Shown: positions 28,009 to 36,462 of the stretch, in pieces
Layout of the letters: each line of letters begins with the position of its first letter
Position numbering within the stretch: the first letter of the stretch is position 1
Assembly: GCA_902362725.1 (NCBI GenBank)
Contig: CABIXM010000018.1
Span: forward strand, 6,470 to 70,469
Length of the DNA stretch: 64,000 nt
From: Clostridiaceae bacterium
Lineage (GTDB): Bacteria; Bacillota; Clostridia; Lachnospirales; Lachnospiraceae
Reading direction: 5' to 3'
Notes under the pieces: generated by a model
Databases searched by the model: none
The model's input: only the letters and a program-made list of their open reading frames with translations
Told to the model about the DNA's origin: nothing
Made by a program: the position numbers and the translations under genes

Positions 28009-29547
28009 ATGGAAGCTTTATTTAGTGCAGTGAACACAATTTGTGGGAAGATTCAGATCGTGTCCAACTGGTTCTGGGATTTTCCAACGAACCTTGACTG
28101 GTACGCGTCTATCCCAGTTCTGGGCAATTTCAGTCTGGCCATTATTTTATTGGTGGGAACCGGCATCTATTTCACCTTTAAGCTGCGTTTCGTACAGGTG
28201 CGCAAGTTTAAGTACGGACTTCAGGTGCTGATAAACAGCAAGAGTACGACCATGGGCATCTCTTCCCTGGGGGCGTTCCTGCTGTCCACGGCCATGCGTG
28301 TAGGCCCTGGCAATATCCTGGGTGTAACCGGAGCGATTTCTATCGGAGGACCGGGCGCACTGTTCTGGATGTGGATTTCCGCGTTCTTTGGCATGGCGAC
28401 CGCATTCGTGGAGTCTACCATGTCTCAGATTTTCAAGGAGAAGCGCGGCGACGCCTATGTGGGCGGCCTTCCGTTCTACGGACGCCGTCTTTTGAAGGAT
28501 GCGGCCTGGGCGGGCGTAGCCTTGAGCGTGCTCTACATTATTTACGCGTTCCTCTGCTTCCCTGCGCAGGGCTTCAACACCATTTCCGCAGTGGGAGCCA
28601 TCGCTGGTGTGGTGACAGGAACGACTTTTGCGACCAATTCTGCACTGTACTGGGTGTCCTTTGCAGTGCTGATCGTGGTGACCGCTATTATCAGCTTTGG
28701 CGGTATCAAGAAGGTGTCGAAGGTAACAGATGTATTGGTTCCGATTATGGCAGTGGTATACGTGCTGACTGTCGTAGTTCTGGTACTTTGCAACTTCACT
28801 CGGATTCCCTGGTTCTTCGCAGCTATCTTTACCCAGGCTTTCAAGCCGGCGGCAGTTTTCGGCGGAGCCTTTGGCATCGCGCTGAGTCAGGGTATTAAAC
28901 GAGGCCTGATGTCAAATGAAGCAGGCCAGGGAACCATTACCATGCCTGCAGCGGCGGCAGATACAGATCATCCCTGCGATCAGGGCTGCGTACAGGCTCT
29001 GGGTGTATTTCTGGATACCATCGTTATCTGCACCCTGACCGGTTTTGTGGTTATTATGGGAAGAATGTGGCTGACCGGAGAGGCGGACGCCTGGTTCGAA
29101 CTTGGAAAGCTGGAGAAGTTCTTGGCATCTTGTGGTGCACTGACCGGAAGCAGTGGAGCGGCTTATGGCTTTGTGACCCTGCTGGTAAGCCTTTGCTTTG
29201 GCCTGTTCGCCTTCACCTGCCTGATGGGCTTCATGTCCTTTACCGAGATGTGCGCGAACCGTATTTCCGCCAACAAGGCCTTCATCAATGTGATCCGCGC
29301 CCTGTGCCTGGTGGTCATCAGCTTCGGCGTTATCACGAATATCGCGGGTATGGATCTGGGAGCCCTCTGGGATCTGAGCGATTTTGCTAATATCCTGATG
29401 GTATACTGCAACCTGCCGCTCCAGTACATAGGCTTCAAATACGTGCTGCGGGCATGGCGGCATTTCGAGAAGCACGATGGAACGCCATTTACCTCCGAGG
29501 TAGCGGGTATCTCCGTTCCGGTGTGGGATGAAAAAGCAGGAAAATAA
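28009..29547 (+). CDS. AGCS-family sodium:alanine/amino-acid symporter
   Basis: A 512-residue membrane protein with about ten hydrophobic segments. Family marks of the alanine/glycine:cation symporters are GTGIYFTFKLRFVQVR after the first long helix, the GPGNILGVTGAISIGGPGALFWMW segment, and SNEAGQGTITMPAAAAD with the following QG motif. It imports a small neutral amino acid with Na+. It has a clear ribosome binding site (GAGGGGG) and its own -10 box, and ends before the terminator/promoter that precedes gltX. The substrate cannot be read from sequence. Confidence 0.93.
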   Translation: MEALFSAVNTICGKIQIVSNWFWDFPTNLDWYASIPVLGNFSLAIILLVGTGIYFTFKLRFVQVRKFKYGLQVLINSKSTTMGISSLGAFLLSTAMRVGPGNILGVTGAISIGGPGALFWMWISAFFGMATAFVESTMSQIFKEKRGDAYVGGLPFYGRRLLKDAAWAGVALSVLYIIYAFLCFPAQGFNTISAVGAIAGVVTGTTFATNSALYWVSFAVLIVVTAIISFGGIKKVSKVTDVLVPIMAVVYVLTVVVLVLCNFTRIPWFFAAIFTQAFKPAAVFGGAFGIALSQGIKRGLMSNEAGQGTITMPAAAADTDHPCDQGCVQALGVFLDTIVICTLTGFVVIMGRMWLTGEADAWFELGKLEKFLASCGALTGSSGAAYGFVTLLVSLCFGLFAFTCLMGFMSFTEMCANRISANKAFINVIRALCLVVISFGVITNIAGMDLGALWDLSDFANILMVYCNLPLQYIGFKYVLRAWRHFEKHDGTPFTSEVAGISVPVWDEKAGK

Positions 29548-29569
29548 AAGAGACGGGGAACTTTTCCCC

Positions 29570-29598
29570 TTGTAAAGCGGGCCGCTTTGGTATATAAT
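29570..29598 (+). promoter_or_regulatory. Promoter of gltX within a terminator
   Basis: TTGTAA (29570-29575), a 17-bp spacer and TATAAT (29593-29598). The -10 lies in the loop of the terminator stem at 29578-29613. Confidence 0.7.
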
Positions 29599-29617
29599 TT
29601 CCAGAGCGGCCTGTTTT
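29578..29617 (+). terminator. AGCS carrier terminator overlapping the gltX promoter
   Basis: CGGGCCGCTTTGG (29578-29590) pairs with CCAGAGCGGCCTG (29601-29613) with two G-U pairs; TTTTT follows. Its 10-base loop holds the next promoter's -10. Confidence 0.88.
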
Positions 29618-29671
29618 TACGCAAGTAAGGAACCGAAGGCCATTTCAGAAGAATAACGGGAGTGAAGAAGA

Positions 29672-31123
29672 ATGAGTAAAGTAAGAACAAGATTTGCGCC
29701 GAGCCCCACCGGAAGAATGCATGTGGGTAACTTGAGAACGGCGTTGTACGCATATCTGATTGCCAAGCATGAGGACGGAGATTTCCTGCTCCGTATCGAG
29801 GATACCGACCAGGAGCGCTATGTGGAGGGTGCGGTCGATATCATTTACCGTACCATGAAGGAAGCGGGCCTGGAGCATGACGAGGGTCCGGACAAGGACG
29901 GCGGCGTAGGCCCCTATGTGCAGAGCGAGCGCCAGGCGGCTGGCATCTATATGAAGTATGCCAAGGAGTTGATTGAAAAGGGCGAGGCATATTACTGCTT
30001 CTGTGATAAGGAGCGTCTGGAGTCCCTGAAGACCGAAGTAGCAGGAAAAGAGATTGTGGTATATGATAAGCACTGTCTGCATCTGTCCAAGGAAGAGGTA
30101 GAAGCGAAGCTGGCAGCGGGTGTGCCCTTTGTCATCCGTCAGAACAATCCGACCACCGGAACCACTACCTTCCACGATGACATTTACGGCGATATCACTG
30201 TAGACAATGCGGAGCTGGACGACATGATCCTGATCAAGTCCGACGGATATCCCACATATAACTTTGCCAATGTAGTAGACGATCACTTGATGGGCATCAC
30301 CCATGTGGTCCGGGGAAATGAATACCTTTCCTCTTCTCCGAAGTACAATCGTCTTTACGAGGCATTCGGCTGGGAAGTGCCGGTCTATGTACATTGCCCG
30401 CTGATTACCGACGAGGAGCATAAGAAGCTGTCCAAGCGCTGCGGCCATTCTTCCTTCGAGGATCTGCTGGAGCAGGGCTTCCTGCCGGAGGCGATCATCA
30501 ACTTCGTGGCACTGCTGGGCTGGAGCCCGGAGGAGGATCGGGAGATCTATTCCCTGGAGGAGCTGATCAGGGCCTTCGATTATCATCATATCAGTAAGGC
30601 TCCGTCTGTATTTGATTACACCAAGCTGAAATGGATGAACGGCGAGTACATCAAGGCTATGGACTTCGACAAGTTCTATGAGATGGCACTGCCGCATCTG
30701 AAGAAAGTCATTACCAAGGACTACGATCTGAAGAAGATTGCGGCCATGGTAAAGACCCGTATTGAAGTATTCCCGGAGATCGAGGATATGGTAGATTTCT
30801 TCGAGGCAGTTCCGGAGTACGACACCGCAATTTACGCGCATAAGAAAATGAAGACCAGTGTGGAATCCTCTCTGGAGGTTTTAAAAGAGCTGCTTCCGAT
30901 CCTGGAGGAGCAGGAGGATTACAGCAACGACGGACTGTATACACGTCTTCTGAAATATGTGGAGGAGAAAGGCTGTAAGAATGGCTATGTGCTCTGGCCT
31001 ATTCGTATCGCCGTATCCGGCAGGCAGATGACGCCCTGCGGAGCCACCGAGCTCATGGAGGTCATCGGCAAGGAGGAGACTCTGAAGCGTGTGCGTGCAG
31101 CGATTGCAAAGCTGGAGGCATAA
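29672..31123 (+). CDS. gltX: Glutamyl-tRNA synthetase
   Basis: A 483-residue class I synthetase. The HIGH-type motif is [39 protein letters not shown] follows, and the KMSKS-type motif is [16 protein letters not shown]. Length matches bacterial GluRS. The protein charges tRNA-Glu and, if the organism lacks GlnRS, tRNA-Gln. It is followed by a helicase gene only 3 bases later whose ribosome binding site lies in the end of gltX, an unusual operon partner. Confidence 0.96.
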   Translation: MSKVRTRFAPSPTGRMHVGNLRTALYAYLIAKHEDGDFLLRIEDTDQERYVEGAVDIIYRTMKEAGLEHDEGPDKDGGVGPYVQSERQAAGIYMKYAKELIEKGEAYYCFCDKERLESLKTEVAGKEIVVYDKHCLHLSKEEVEAKLAAGVPFVIRQNNPTTGTTTFHDDIYGDITVDNAELDDMILIKSDGYPTYNFANVVDDHLMGITHVVRGNEYLSSSPKYNRLYEAFGWEVPVYVHCPLITDEEHKKLSKRCGHSSFEDLLEQGFLPEAIINFVALLGWSPEEDREIYSLEELIRAFDYHHISKAPSVFDYTKLKWMNGEYIKAMDFDKFYEMALPHLKKVITKDYDLKKIAAMVKTRIEVFPEIEDMVDFFEAVPEYDTAIYAHKKMKTSVESSLEVLKELLPILEEQEDYSNDGLYTRLLKYVEEKGCKNGYVLWPIRIAVSGRQMTPCGATELMEVIGKEETLKRVRAAIAKLEA

Positions 31124-31126
31124 AAT

Positions 31127-32971
31127 TTGAATTCTTTATCTGAAGTACAGCAGAAGGCCGTCACCCACCGTGACGGCCCCATGCTGGTTCTGGCGGGACC
31201 CGGTTCCGGTAAGACGATGGTACTTACGAGACGGGTTCAGTATCTGACGGAAATCTGTCACATTCCACCCGGAGAGATTCTGGTGATTACTTTTACAAAA
31301 GCGGCGGCAAGGGAAATGAAAGAGCGGTATCTGCGGCTGACGAACAGCGCGAATACAGCTGTTTCTTTTGGTACCTTTCACGCGGTCTTTTTCCAGATCC
31401 TGAAGCTGGCCTACGGCTATCGGGCCGACAATATTCTCCGGGAGACCGAAAAATATCAGTTTCTGCGTGAGGCCGTCTATAAGCAGAAGCTGGAGCCGGA
31501 CGACGAGGCGGAACTCATCGGCAGCATCGCGGCGGAAATCAGCAAGGTGAAAAATGACAGGGTGAGCCTGCAGGAATATAAGGCCACCTCCTGCAACACA
31601 AAGAGCTTTATCGCTATATTTAATGAATATGATAACAGGCTGCGACGCAGCAATAAAATCGATTTTGATGATATGCTGGTCTACTGCTACGAGCTTTTGA
31701 AGGAGCGGAAGGATATCCTGGGGGCATGGCAGCGGAAATTCCGCTATGTTTTGGTGGACGAGTTTCAGGATATTAACCGGATTCAGTACGATATTGTGCG
31801 GATGCTGGCCGCGCCGGAAGATAATCTTTTTATCGTAGGCGACGACGACCAGTCCATTTATCGGTTCCGGGGCGCGAAGCCGGAGATTATGCTGCATTTC
31901 GAACAGGATTATCCGACGGCAAAGCGGGTGCTGCTGGATACCAATTATCGCTGCACCCGGCTTATCGTGGAGGGAGCCTGCAAGGTCATCGAGAACAATA
32001 AGCAGCGTTTTGCTAAGAAAATTCAGGCAAAGAAGCAGGAAGGACCGCCGATCCTCCATCACCAGTTCCGGGATCAGGATGAAGAGTACGAGTGCGTCAT
32101 CGATAAGATCAAGACCTACCGGGAAAAAGGCGGATCTTACCGTGATATCGCCATTCTGTTCCGGACCAACACTCAGCCCCGGAAGCTGGTGGAAGAACTG
32201 ATTTCCGAGGGAATCCCTTTTCGGATGCGGGACGCATTGCCGAATATCTACGACCACTGGATAGTAAAAGATATTTTTTCTTACCTCCGCATGGCCCGGG
32301 ATATGAAAAAGGGTCTGGTAAAGCGGGAAGATTTTCTGCAGGTGATGAACCGGCCCAAGCGATATCTGGGGCGGGAATGTCTGGACAGCGACGTGATATC
32401 CTGGGAGGCGCTGTTGACCTGGTATGACGACAGGCCCTGGGTCTGCGAGCGGATCGAGAAGCTGGAAAAAGATCTGAAGATGTGCGGACACCTAAGCCCG
32501 TCCGGGGCGTTGCACTATATCCGAAATATCATCGGGTATGAGGAATACCTGAAAGAATATGCGGATTATAAGGGCAGAAAGCCAGAGGAGCTGCTGGGAA
32601 TTCTGGATGAACTGAAAGAACTGGCGGCTGGCTTCAAAACACTGGAGGAGTGGGAGAGCCATATTGCGACCATCCGGGTGGAGCTGGCGAAACAGGCCAA
32701 AGAGCGGGCGCAGAACACCGACGGGGTGGTGTTGTCCACCATGCACAGCAGTAAGGGCCTGGAATACCGCATTGTATTTATCATCGATGCCAATGAGGGG
32801 ATTACGCCGCATAAGAGAGTGATCTTTGAAGAAGATATGGAAGAGGAGCGGCGGTTGTTCTACGTGGCCATGACCCGGGCGAAGGAACTGCTGTATATCT
32901 TTTCGGTGCGAAAGCTGTATGGGAAAAAGGCGGAGCAATCACGGTTTGTAGAAGAACTTTTAGATGAGTAG
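31127..32971 (+). CDS. UvrD/PcrA-like superfamily 1 DNA helicase
   Basis: A 614-residue SF1A helicase, shorter than typical UvrD or PcrA (about 720-740). Motifs in order: LAGPGSGKTMVLTRRVQYL (I), VITFTKAAAREMKER (Ia), YVLVDEFQDINRIQYDIV (II), VGDDDQSIYRFRGAKPEIM (III), LDTNYRC (IV), VVLSTMHSSKGLEYRIVFIIDANEG (V) and EEERRLFYVAMTRAKELLYI (VI). The reduced length comes mostly from a short 2B domain and no C-terminal tail. The start is TTG 31127, with GGAGG 8 bases upstream inside the gltX end. It probably unwinds DNA 3' to 5' in repair; the exact role is not settled. Confidence 0.92.
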   Translation: MNSLSEVQQKAVTHRDGPMLVLAGPGSGKTMVLTRRVQYLTEICHIPPGEILVITFTKAAAREMKERYLRLTNSANTAVSFGTFHAVFFQILKLAYGYRADNILRETEKYQFLREAVYKQKLEPDDEAELIGSIAAEISKVKNDRVSLQEYKATSCNTKSFIAIFNEYDNRLRRSNKIDFDDMLVYCYELLKERKDILGAWQRKFRYVLVDEFQDINRIQYDIVRMLAAPEDNLFIVGDDDQSIYRFRGAKPEIMLHFEQDYPTAKRVLLDTNYRCTRLIVEGACKVIENNKQRFAKKIQAKKQEGPPILHHQFRDQDEEYECVIDKIKTYREKGGSYRDIAILFRTNTQPRKLVEELISEGIPFRMRDALPNIYDHWIVKDIFSYLRMARDMKKGLVKREDFLQVMNRPKRYLGRECLDSDVISWEALLTWYDDRPWVCERIEKLEKDLKMCGHLSPSGALHYIRNIIGYEEYLKEYADYKGRKPEELLGILDELKELAAGFKTLEEWESHIATIRVELAKQAKERAQNTDGVVLSTMHSSKGLEYRIVFIIDANEGITPHKRVIFEEDMEEERRLFYVAMTRAKELLYIFSVRKLYGKKAEQSRFVEELLDE

Positions 32972-32980
32972 GCGGACGTA

Positions 32981-33062
32981 GGAAGAGCCGAGAGGCTTAT
33001 ATTCTGGAGTGTTCGGACGTTTCACGGACACACGCTTAGAATATAAGCCTCTCGGCTCTTCC
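32981..33062. repeat. 25-bp perfect inverted repeat between convergent genes
   Basis: The 25 bases 32981-33005 (starting GGAAGAGCCGAGAGG) are the exact reverse complement of 33038-33062. The 32-base centre has its own 7-bp helix: GTGTTCG against CGGACAC. There is no T tract on either side, so it is not a normal intrinsic terminator, although it lies between the 3' ends of the helicase and DUF1292 genes. No target-site duplication is evident. Confidence 0.9.
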
Positions 33063-33128
33063 ATCTGTATTTTGAAAAGTGGAAATCTCTATCTGCCTGT
33101 CTATTGATTTGAGCGAAATAGATAAGAT

Positions 33129-33497
33129 TTAGTTGGTTTCGTCGATATCAATATCCTCGCCGTCAGCCTCAACTAACTCATCATACTCGGCTGCATCCAG
33201 CATCTGATCGAACATGTCTGCCACTGCGTCGTATTCTTCGTCGGATTCGATATTGTCCAGAACCGGGCTTCCGGTGCTGTTATCGTAGCGGTACAGATAT
33301 ACTTCACCGTCCTCGTTTTCGCCGTTCTCGTCGAGAGGAAGCAGGGCGATGTAGTCGCGTCCGTCTACCGGGAAAATGGTGAGGATGGCGCACTCTACAG
33401 TTTCGTCATTGTCCAGGGTCAGAGTTACAGTGATGTCGCCGTTACAGGAATCGCAGTTGCCGCCGCAATCCGCTGTGTTACATTTATTGTCTGCCAT
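33129..33497 (-). CDS. DUF1292 (YrzB-like) acidic protein
   Basis: A 122-residue, strongly acidic protein. The central part, ITVTLTLDNDETVECAILTIFPVDGRDYIALLPLDE followed by EVYLYRYDN, matches the DUF1292/YrzB pattern. An N-terminal cysteine cluster (CNTADCGGNCDSC) could bind metal. The C-terminal 30 residues are almost all Asp/Glu. The function of the family is unknown; in other Firmicutes it lies near RNA-related genes. The ribosome binding site AAAGGAGAA is good. The gene is single, divergent from the aminotransferase gene and convergent with the helicase. Confidence 0.85.
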   Translation of the reverse strand: MADNKCNTADCGGNCDSCNGDITVTLTLDNDETVECAILTIFPVDGRDYIALLPLDENGENEDGEVYLYRYDNSTGSPVLDNIESDEEYDAVADMFDQMLDAAEYDELVEADGEDIDIDETN

Positions 33498-33582
33498 TTG
33501 ATTGTTCTCCTTTATTGATAATTTGATAATAACAGTTCAACTACTACTCTATCAGACCTGACAGGGAAAAGCAAGAAAAGAA

Positions 33583-33611
33583 TTGAATTGCCGGGAAGTT
33601 TGTATTAAAAT
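33583..33611 (+). promoter_or_regulatory. Promoter of the aminotransferase operon
   Basis: TTGAAT (33583-33588), a 17-bp spacer and TAAAAT (33606-33611). A GCGCCG/CGGCGC hairpin lies further down the leader, just before the ribosome binding site. Confidence 0.65.
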
Positions 33612-33701
33612 AAGAAAGATTAAGCGCTGCCAGACAGCGGCTTACCAGAATATCAGAGAAACGCGCCGGGATACGCGGCGCAGCAGAGAGGACTTAAGAC
33701 A

Positions 33702-34874
33702 ATGAATTTTACATTTTCAAAACGGGCCGAAGCCATTGAGGAGGGCATCTTCGCGGCCCTGGCCCATAAAAAGAACGAGCTGGTGGAGAAAGGCATGGAG
33801 GTCTATAACTTTTCCATCGGAACGCCGGATTTCCAGCCGCCGAAGCATGTGATGGACGCTATGGTGGAGGCCTGTAAGGATCCGGAGAATTACAAGTACG
33901 CCATTTCTGATCGGCCGGAGCTTATCAGGGCCATGCAGGATTTCTATCAGAAGCGTTTCGGGGTGCGTCTGGAGACGGACGAGATTATGACCCTGTACGG
34001 CTCCCAGGAGGGCATGGCCCATGTGGCTGTCGCGCTCTGTGATCCGGGCGATATTATGCTGGCCCCGAATCCAGGTTATCCGGTCTTTTCCCTGGGACCG
34101 CAGCTGGCGGGTGCGAAGATTGAAACCTACCCGCTCTATGCGGAAAATAACTTCCTGCCAAAGTTCGAGGACATTCCGGAGGAGACCGCGCGGGCGGCGA
34201 AGTTCATGATCGTGTCCTATCCGTCCAACCCGGTTTGTTCTGTGGCGGATGATGCTTTTTATGAAGAACTGATTGCGTTTGCAAAGAAATATAATATTAT
34301 CATTCTGCATGATAATGCGTATTCCGATATCATTTACGACGGAAGAGAAGGGAAGTCCTTCCTGTCCTATCCGGGCGCGAAGGAGGTGGGCATCGAGTTT
34401 TACTCCCTGTCCAAGAGCTATAATATGACCGGCATGCGTATGTCCTTCGCGGTGGGCAACCGGGCAATTATTCAGGAGTTCTCAAAAGTGCGTTCCCAGA
34501 TCGACTATGGCATCTTCCTGCCCATTCAGATGGCGGCGGTGGCGGCCCTGACCGGTCCCCAGGATGCGGTGAAGGAACAGTGCGCCGAGTATGAGCGGAG
34601 AAATAAGGCGCTTTGCGGCGGTTTACGTGAAATTGGCTGGAATGTGCCGGACAGCCAGGGCACCATGTTTGTATGGGCACCGCTGCCTGCGGGCTACACC
34701 GACAGCGCGGCCTTTACCATGGAGCTGATGGAAAAGACTGGCATGATCGTGACTCCGGGCAGCGCGTTTGGTGACCTGGGCGAGGGATATGTGCGGATGG
34801 CGCTGGTACATCCGGTTCCGGTGATTGAAAAGGCCATCCAGAAGGTGCAGGAGAGCGGCATCCTTCAGAAATAA
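33702..34874 (+). CDS. PLP-dependent class I/II aminotransferase, LL-DAP-aminotransferase-like
   Basis: A 390-residue fold-type I aminotransferase. It has FSIGTPDFQPPKHV near the N-terminus, the YGSQEGMAHVAVAL cofactor segment, NPGYPVFS, SYPSNPVCSVA, HDNAYSDIIYDG and the Lys-bearing SLSKSYNMTGMRMSFAVGN. The overall pattern resembles DapL/AlaC-like enzymes, which make LL-diaminopimelate or act on alanine and other amino acids; I cannot fix the substrate. It starts the operon aminotransferase-YdcF-phosphatase, and the next gene begins 14 bases on. A weak AGAGAGG site precedes the ATG. Confidence 0.88.
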   Translation: MNFTFSKRAEAIEEGIFAALAHKKNELVEKGMEVYNFSIGTPDFQPPKHVMDAMVEACKDPENYKYAISDRPELIRAMQDFYQKRFGVRLETDEIMTLYGSQEGMAHVAVALCDPGDIMLAPNPGYPVFSLGPQLAGAKIETYPLYAENNFLPKFEDIPEETARAAKFMIVSYPSNPVCSVADDAFYEELIAFAKKYNIIILHDNAYSDIIYDGREGKSFLSYPGAKEVGIEFYSLSKSYNMTGMRMSFAVGNRAIIQEFSKVRSQIDYGIFLPIQMAAVAALTGPQDAVKEQCAEYERRNKALCGGLREIGWNVPDSQGTMFVWAPLPAGYTDSAAFTMELMEKTGMIVTPGSAFGDLGEGYVRMALVHPVPVIEKAIQKVQESGILQK

Positions 34875-34888
34875 CAGGAGTATGGAAC

Positions 34889-35479
34889 ATGGGGTTTGTT
34901 CAGGACATCACCGATTTTATCTTTGTGGAACATGAGCCGGAGCAGGCGGATATCATCTTTATCCCGGGCGGCGATCAGGGGGCGCTTGCGGTGACGGCGG
35001 CCCGGCTTTACAAAGCGGGTTATGCGCCTTATGTGCTGCCGTCCGGGCGTTTCAGTAAGCCGGTGGGCCATTGCCGGATTCCAGGCTATGAGGAGCGGAC
35101 GGAATGGGATTTTCTGCACGAGCTTCTGGTACGGGAGGGTGTTCCTGATAGTGCTATTCTGGAGGAAAAAAAGGCGACCTATACCTATGAAAACGCCATT
35201 TACTCCAGAAAGGTGACGGACAGCCAGGGTCTTTCTATCAAAAAGGCAATCCTCTGTCCCCAGGCCTGTCACGCCCGCCGGGCGCTGCTTTATTATAAAG
35301 TATGCTTTCCGGAAACGGAGTTCCTGGTCTGCCCGACAGTGACCAGGGAGATCAGCCGGGAAAACTGGTTTCTGGAGGAGCAGAAGATAGACATCGTTCT
35401 TGGGGAACTAGAAAAATGTGGAAGCCAATTTCATGAGATTTTAAAAGAATTCAGAAAGCAGGAGGAAGGGAAACGATGA
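34889..35479 (+). CDS. YdcF/DUF218 family protein
   Basis: A 196-residue DUF218-type protein. The family pattern is visible: ADIIFIPGGDQGALAVTAARLYKAGYAPYVLPSGR, TEWDFLHELLVREGVP, and ATYTYENAIYSRKV for the usual 'A.nT.eNa' segment, then ILCPQACHARRALLYYKVCFP. DUF218 proteins bind SAM or nucleotides in some cases (YdcF) or act in envelope biology (SanA); this one lacks a membrane anchor, so it is cytosolic. AGGAG lies 8 bases before the ATG. It overlaps the phosphatase gene by 4 bases (ATGA). Confidence 0.8.
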   Translation: MGFVQDITDFIFVEHEPEQADIIFIPGGDQGALAVTAARLYKAGYAPYVLPSGRFSKPVGHCRIPGYEERTEWDFLHELLVREGVPDSAILEEKKATYTYENAIYSRKVTDSQGLSIKKAILCPQACHARRALLYYKVCFPETEFLVCPTVTREISRENWFLEEQKIDIVLGELEKCGSQFHEILKEFRKQEEGKR

Positions 35480-36240
35480 GCGTGGATATCAATGAAGTGA
35501 TGCGGCTGGTCCGTGAGACCAGACAGTTTGTGGAAAACCGGGATATGGCGGGCCATGTGAAGGTCAAGGGTCTGGCGGACTATGTGACTCAGGTGGACAC
35601 GAATATCCAGAATTTTCTGCGGGAGAAGCTGGGCGAGCTGGCGCCGGAAATCGAATTTCTCGGAGAGGAGGACGGACTTCACGCTATGAAGGGCGATACC
35701 TTCTGGATTCTGGATCCGATAGATGGCACTACGAATCTGGTGCATGATTATCAGCACAGTACCGTATCTCTGGGACTCTATAGCAAAGGTGAGATTATCC
35801 TGGGCGTGATTTATGATCCGTTCCGGGAGGAAATGTTCTATGCCGAGAAGGGCAAGGGAAGCTTCGTCAATGGCCGTCCCATCCATGTGGCCAAGGCGGA
35901 GAACCTGGGGCAGACCATCATTGCCATTGGAACAGCTCCCTATCAGAAGGAGCTGGCACCGCAGAATTTCGCCTGCTTCCAGAGGGTTTTCGAAAAGTGT
36001 GAGGATATCCGCAGAACCGGTTCTGCAGCCATGGATCTGGCTTATACGGCGGCCGGCCGGCTCGGAGGATATTTTGAAGCCAGGCTGCAGCCCTGGGATT
36101 TCGCGGCAGGAATGCTGATTCTGACAGAGGCGGGTGGGAAGATTACCCGTTATGACGGCTCGCAGGTGAATCCGGTGGAGCCGGGCGGTATCGTGGCGAC
36201 CAACGGAAAGCTCCATGAGGAGCTGCGGGCGCTGCTGTAA
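35476..36240 (+). CDS. Inositol-monophosphatase-family phosphatase
   Basis: A 254-residue member of the IMPase/SuhB/CysQ superfamily. Metal-binding motifs are EFLGEEDG, WILDPIDGTTNLVHDY (DPxDGTxN) and, near the C-terminus, PWDFAAGMLILTEAGGKIT (WD). Such Mg2+-dependent enzymes hydrolyse inositol monophosphate, PAP or fructose-1,6-bisphosphate; the substrate is open. It is translationally coupled to the YdcF-like gene upstream and ends the operon before a strong terminator. Confidence 0.92.
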   Translation: MSVDINEVMRLVRETRQFVENRDMAGHVKVKGLADYVTQVDTNIQNFLREKLGELAPEIEFLGEEDGLHAMKGDTFWILDPIDGTTNLVHDYQHSTVSLGLYSKGEIILGVIYDPFREEMFYAEKGKGSFVNGRPIHVAKAENLGQTIIAIGTAPYQKELAPQNFACFQRVFEKCEDIRRTGSAAMDLAYTAAGRLGGYFEARLQPWDFAAGMLILTEAGGKITRYDGSQVNPVEPGGIVATNGKLHEELRALL

Positions 36241-36277
36241 AAAAGAAAACACGCAGAAGAGACAGAGAGAAAAAATG

Positions 36278-36317
36278 GCAGGTGTACACTCCATGTGGAG
36301 GTACACCTGCTATTTTT
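36278..36317 (+). terminator. Terminator after the IMPase-like gene
   Basis: GCAGGTGTAC (36278-36287) pairs with GTACACCTGC (36301-36310), with an inner CTCC/GGAG helix, followed by TATTTTT. A second, weaker inverted repeat (TGCAAAA/TTTTGCA, 36319-36352) follows. Confidence 0.92.
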
Positions 36318-36389
36318 GTGCAAAACAGCAGGTGAAACGGTGCTTTTTTGCATGATTGTATTACGAAAAAACAAGAACTTCCGGCCGTA

Positions 36390-36418
36390 TTGAAATGAGG
36401 ATGTGCAAAATGTATAAT
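36390..36418 (+). promoter_or_regulatory. Promoter of the PRD regulator/ascorbate-type PTS operon
   Basis: TTGAAA (36390-36395), a 17-bp spacer and TATAAT (36413-36418), near consensus. Confidence 0.85.
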
Positions 36419-36462
36419 AACATCATCGAAAGAAAACAAGACAAAACCACAGGCCGACAGGG

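Noticed and set aside
29548..29671. T-box leader for gltX
   Set aside because: No T-box sequence or specifier loop; the gap holds only the terminator/promoter.
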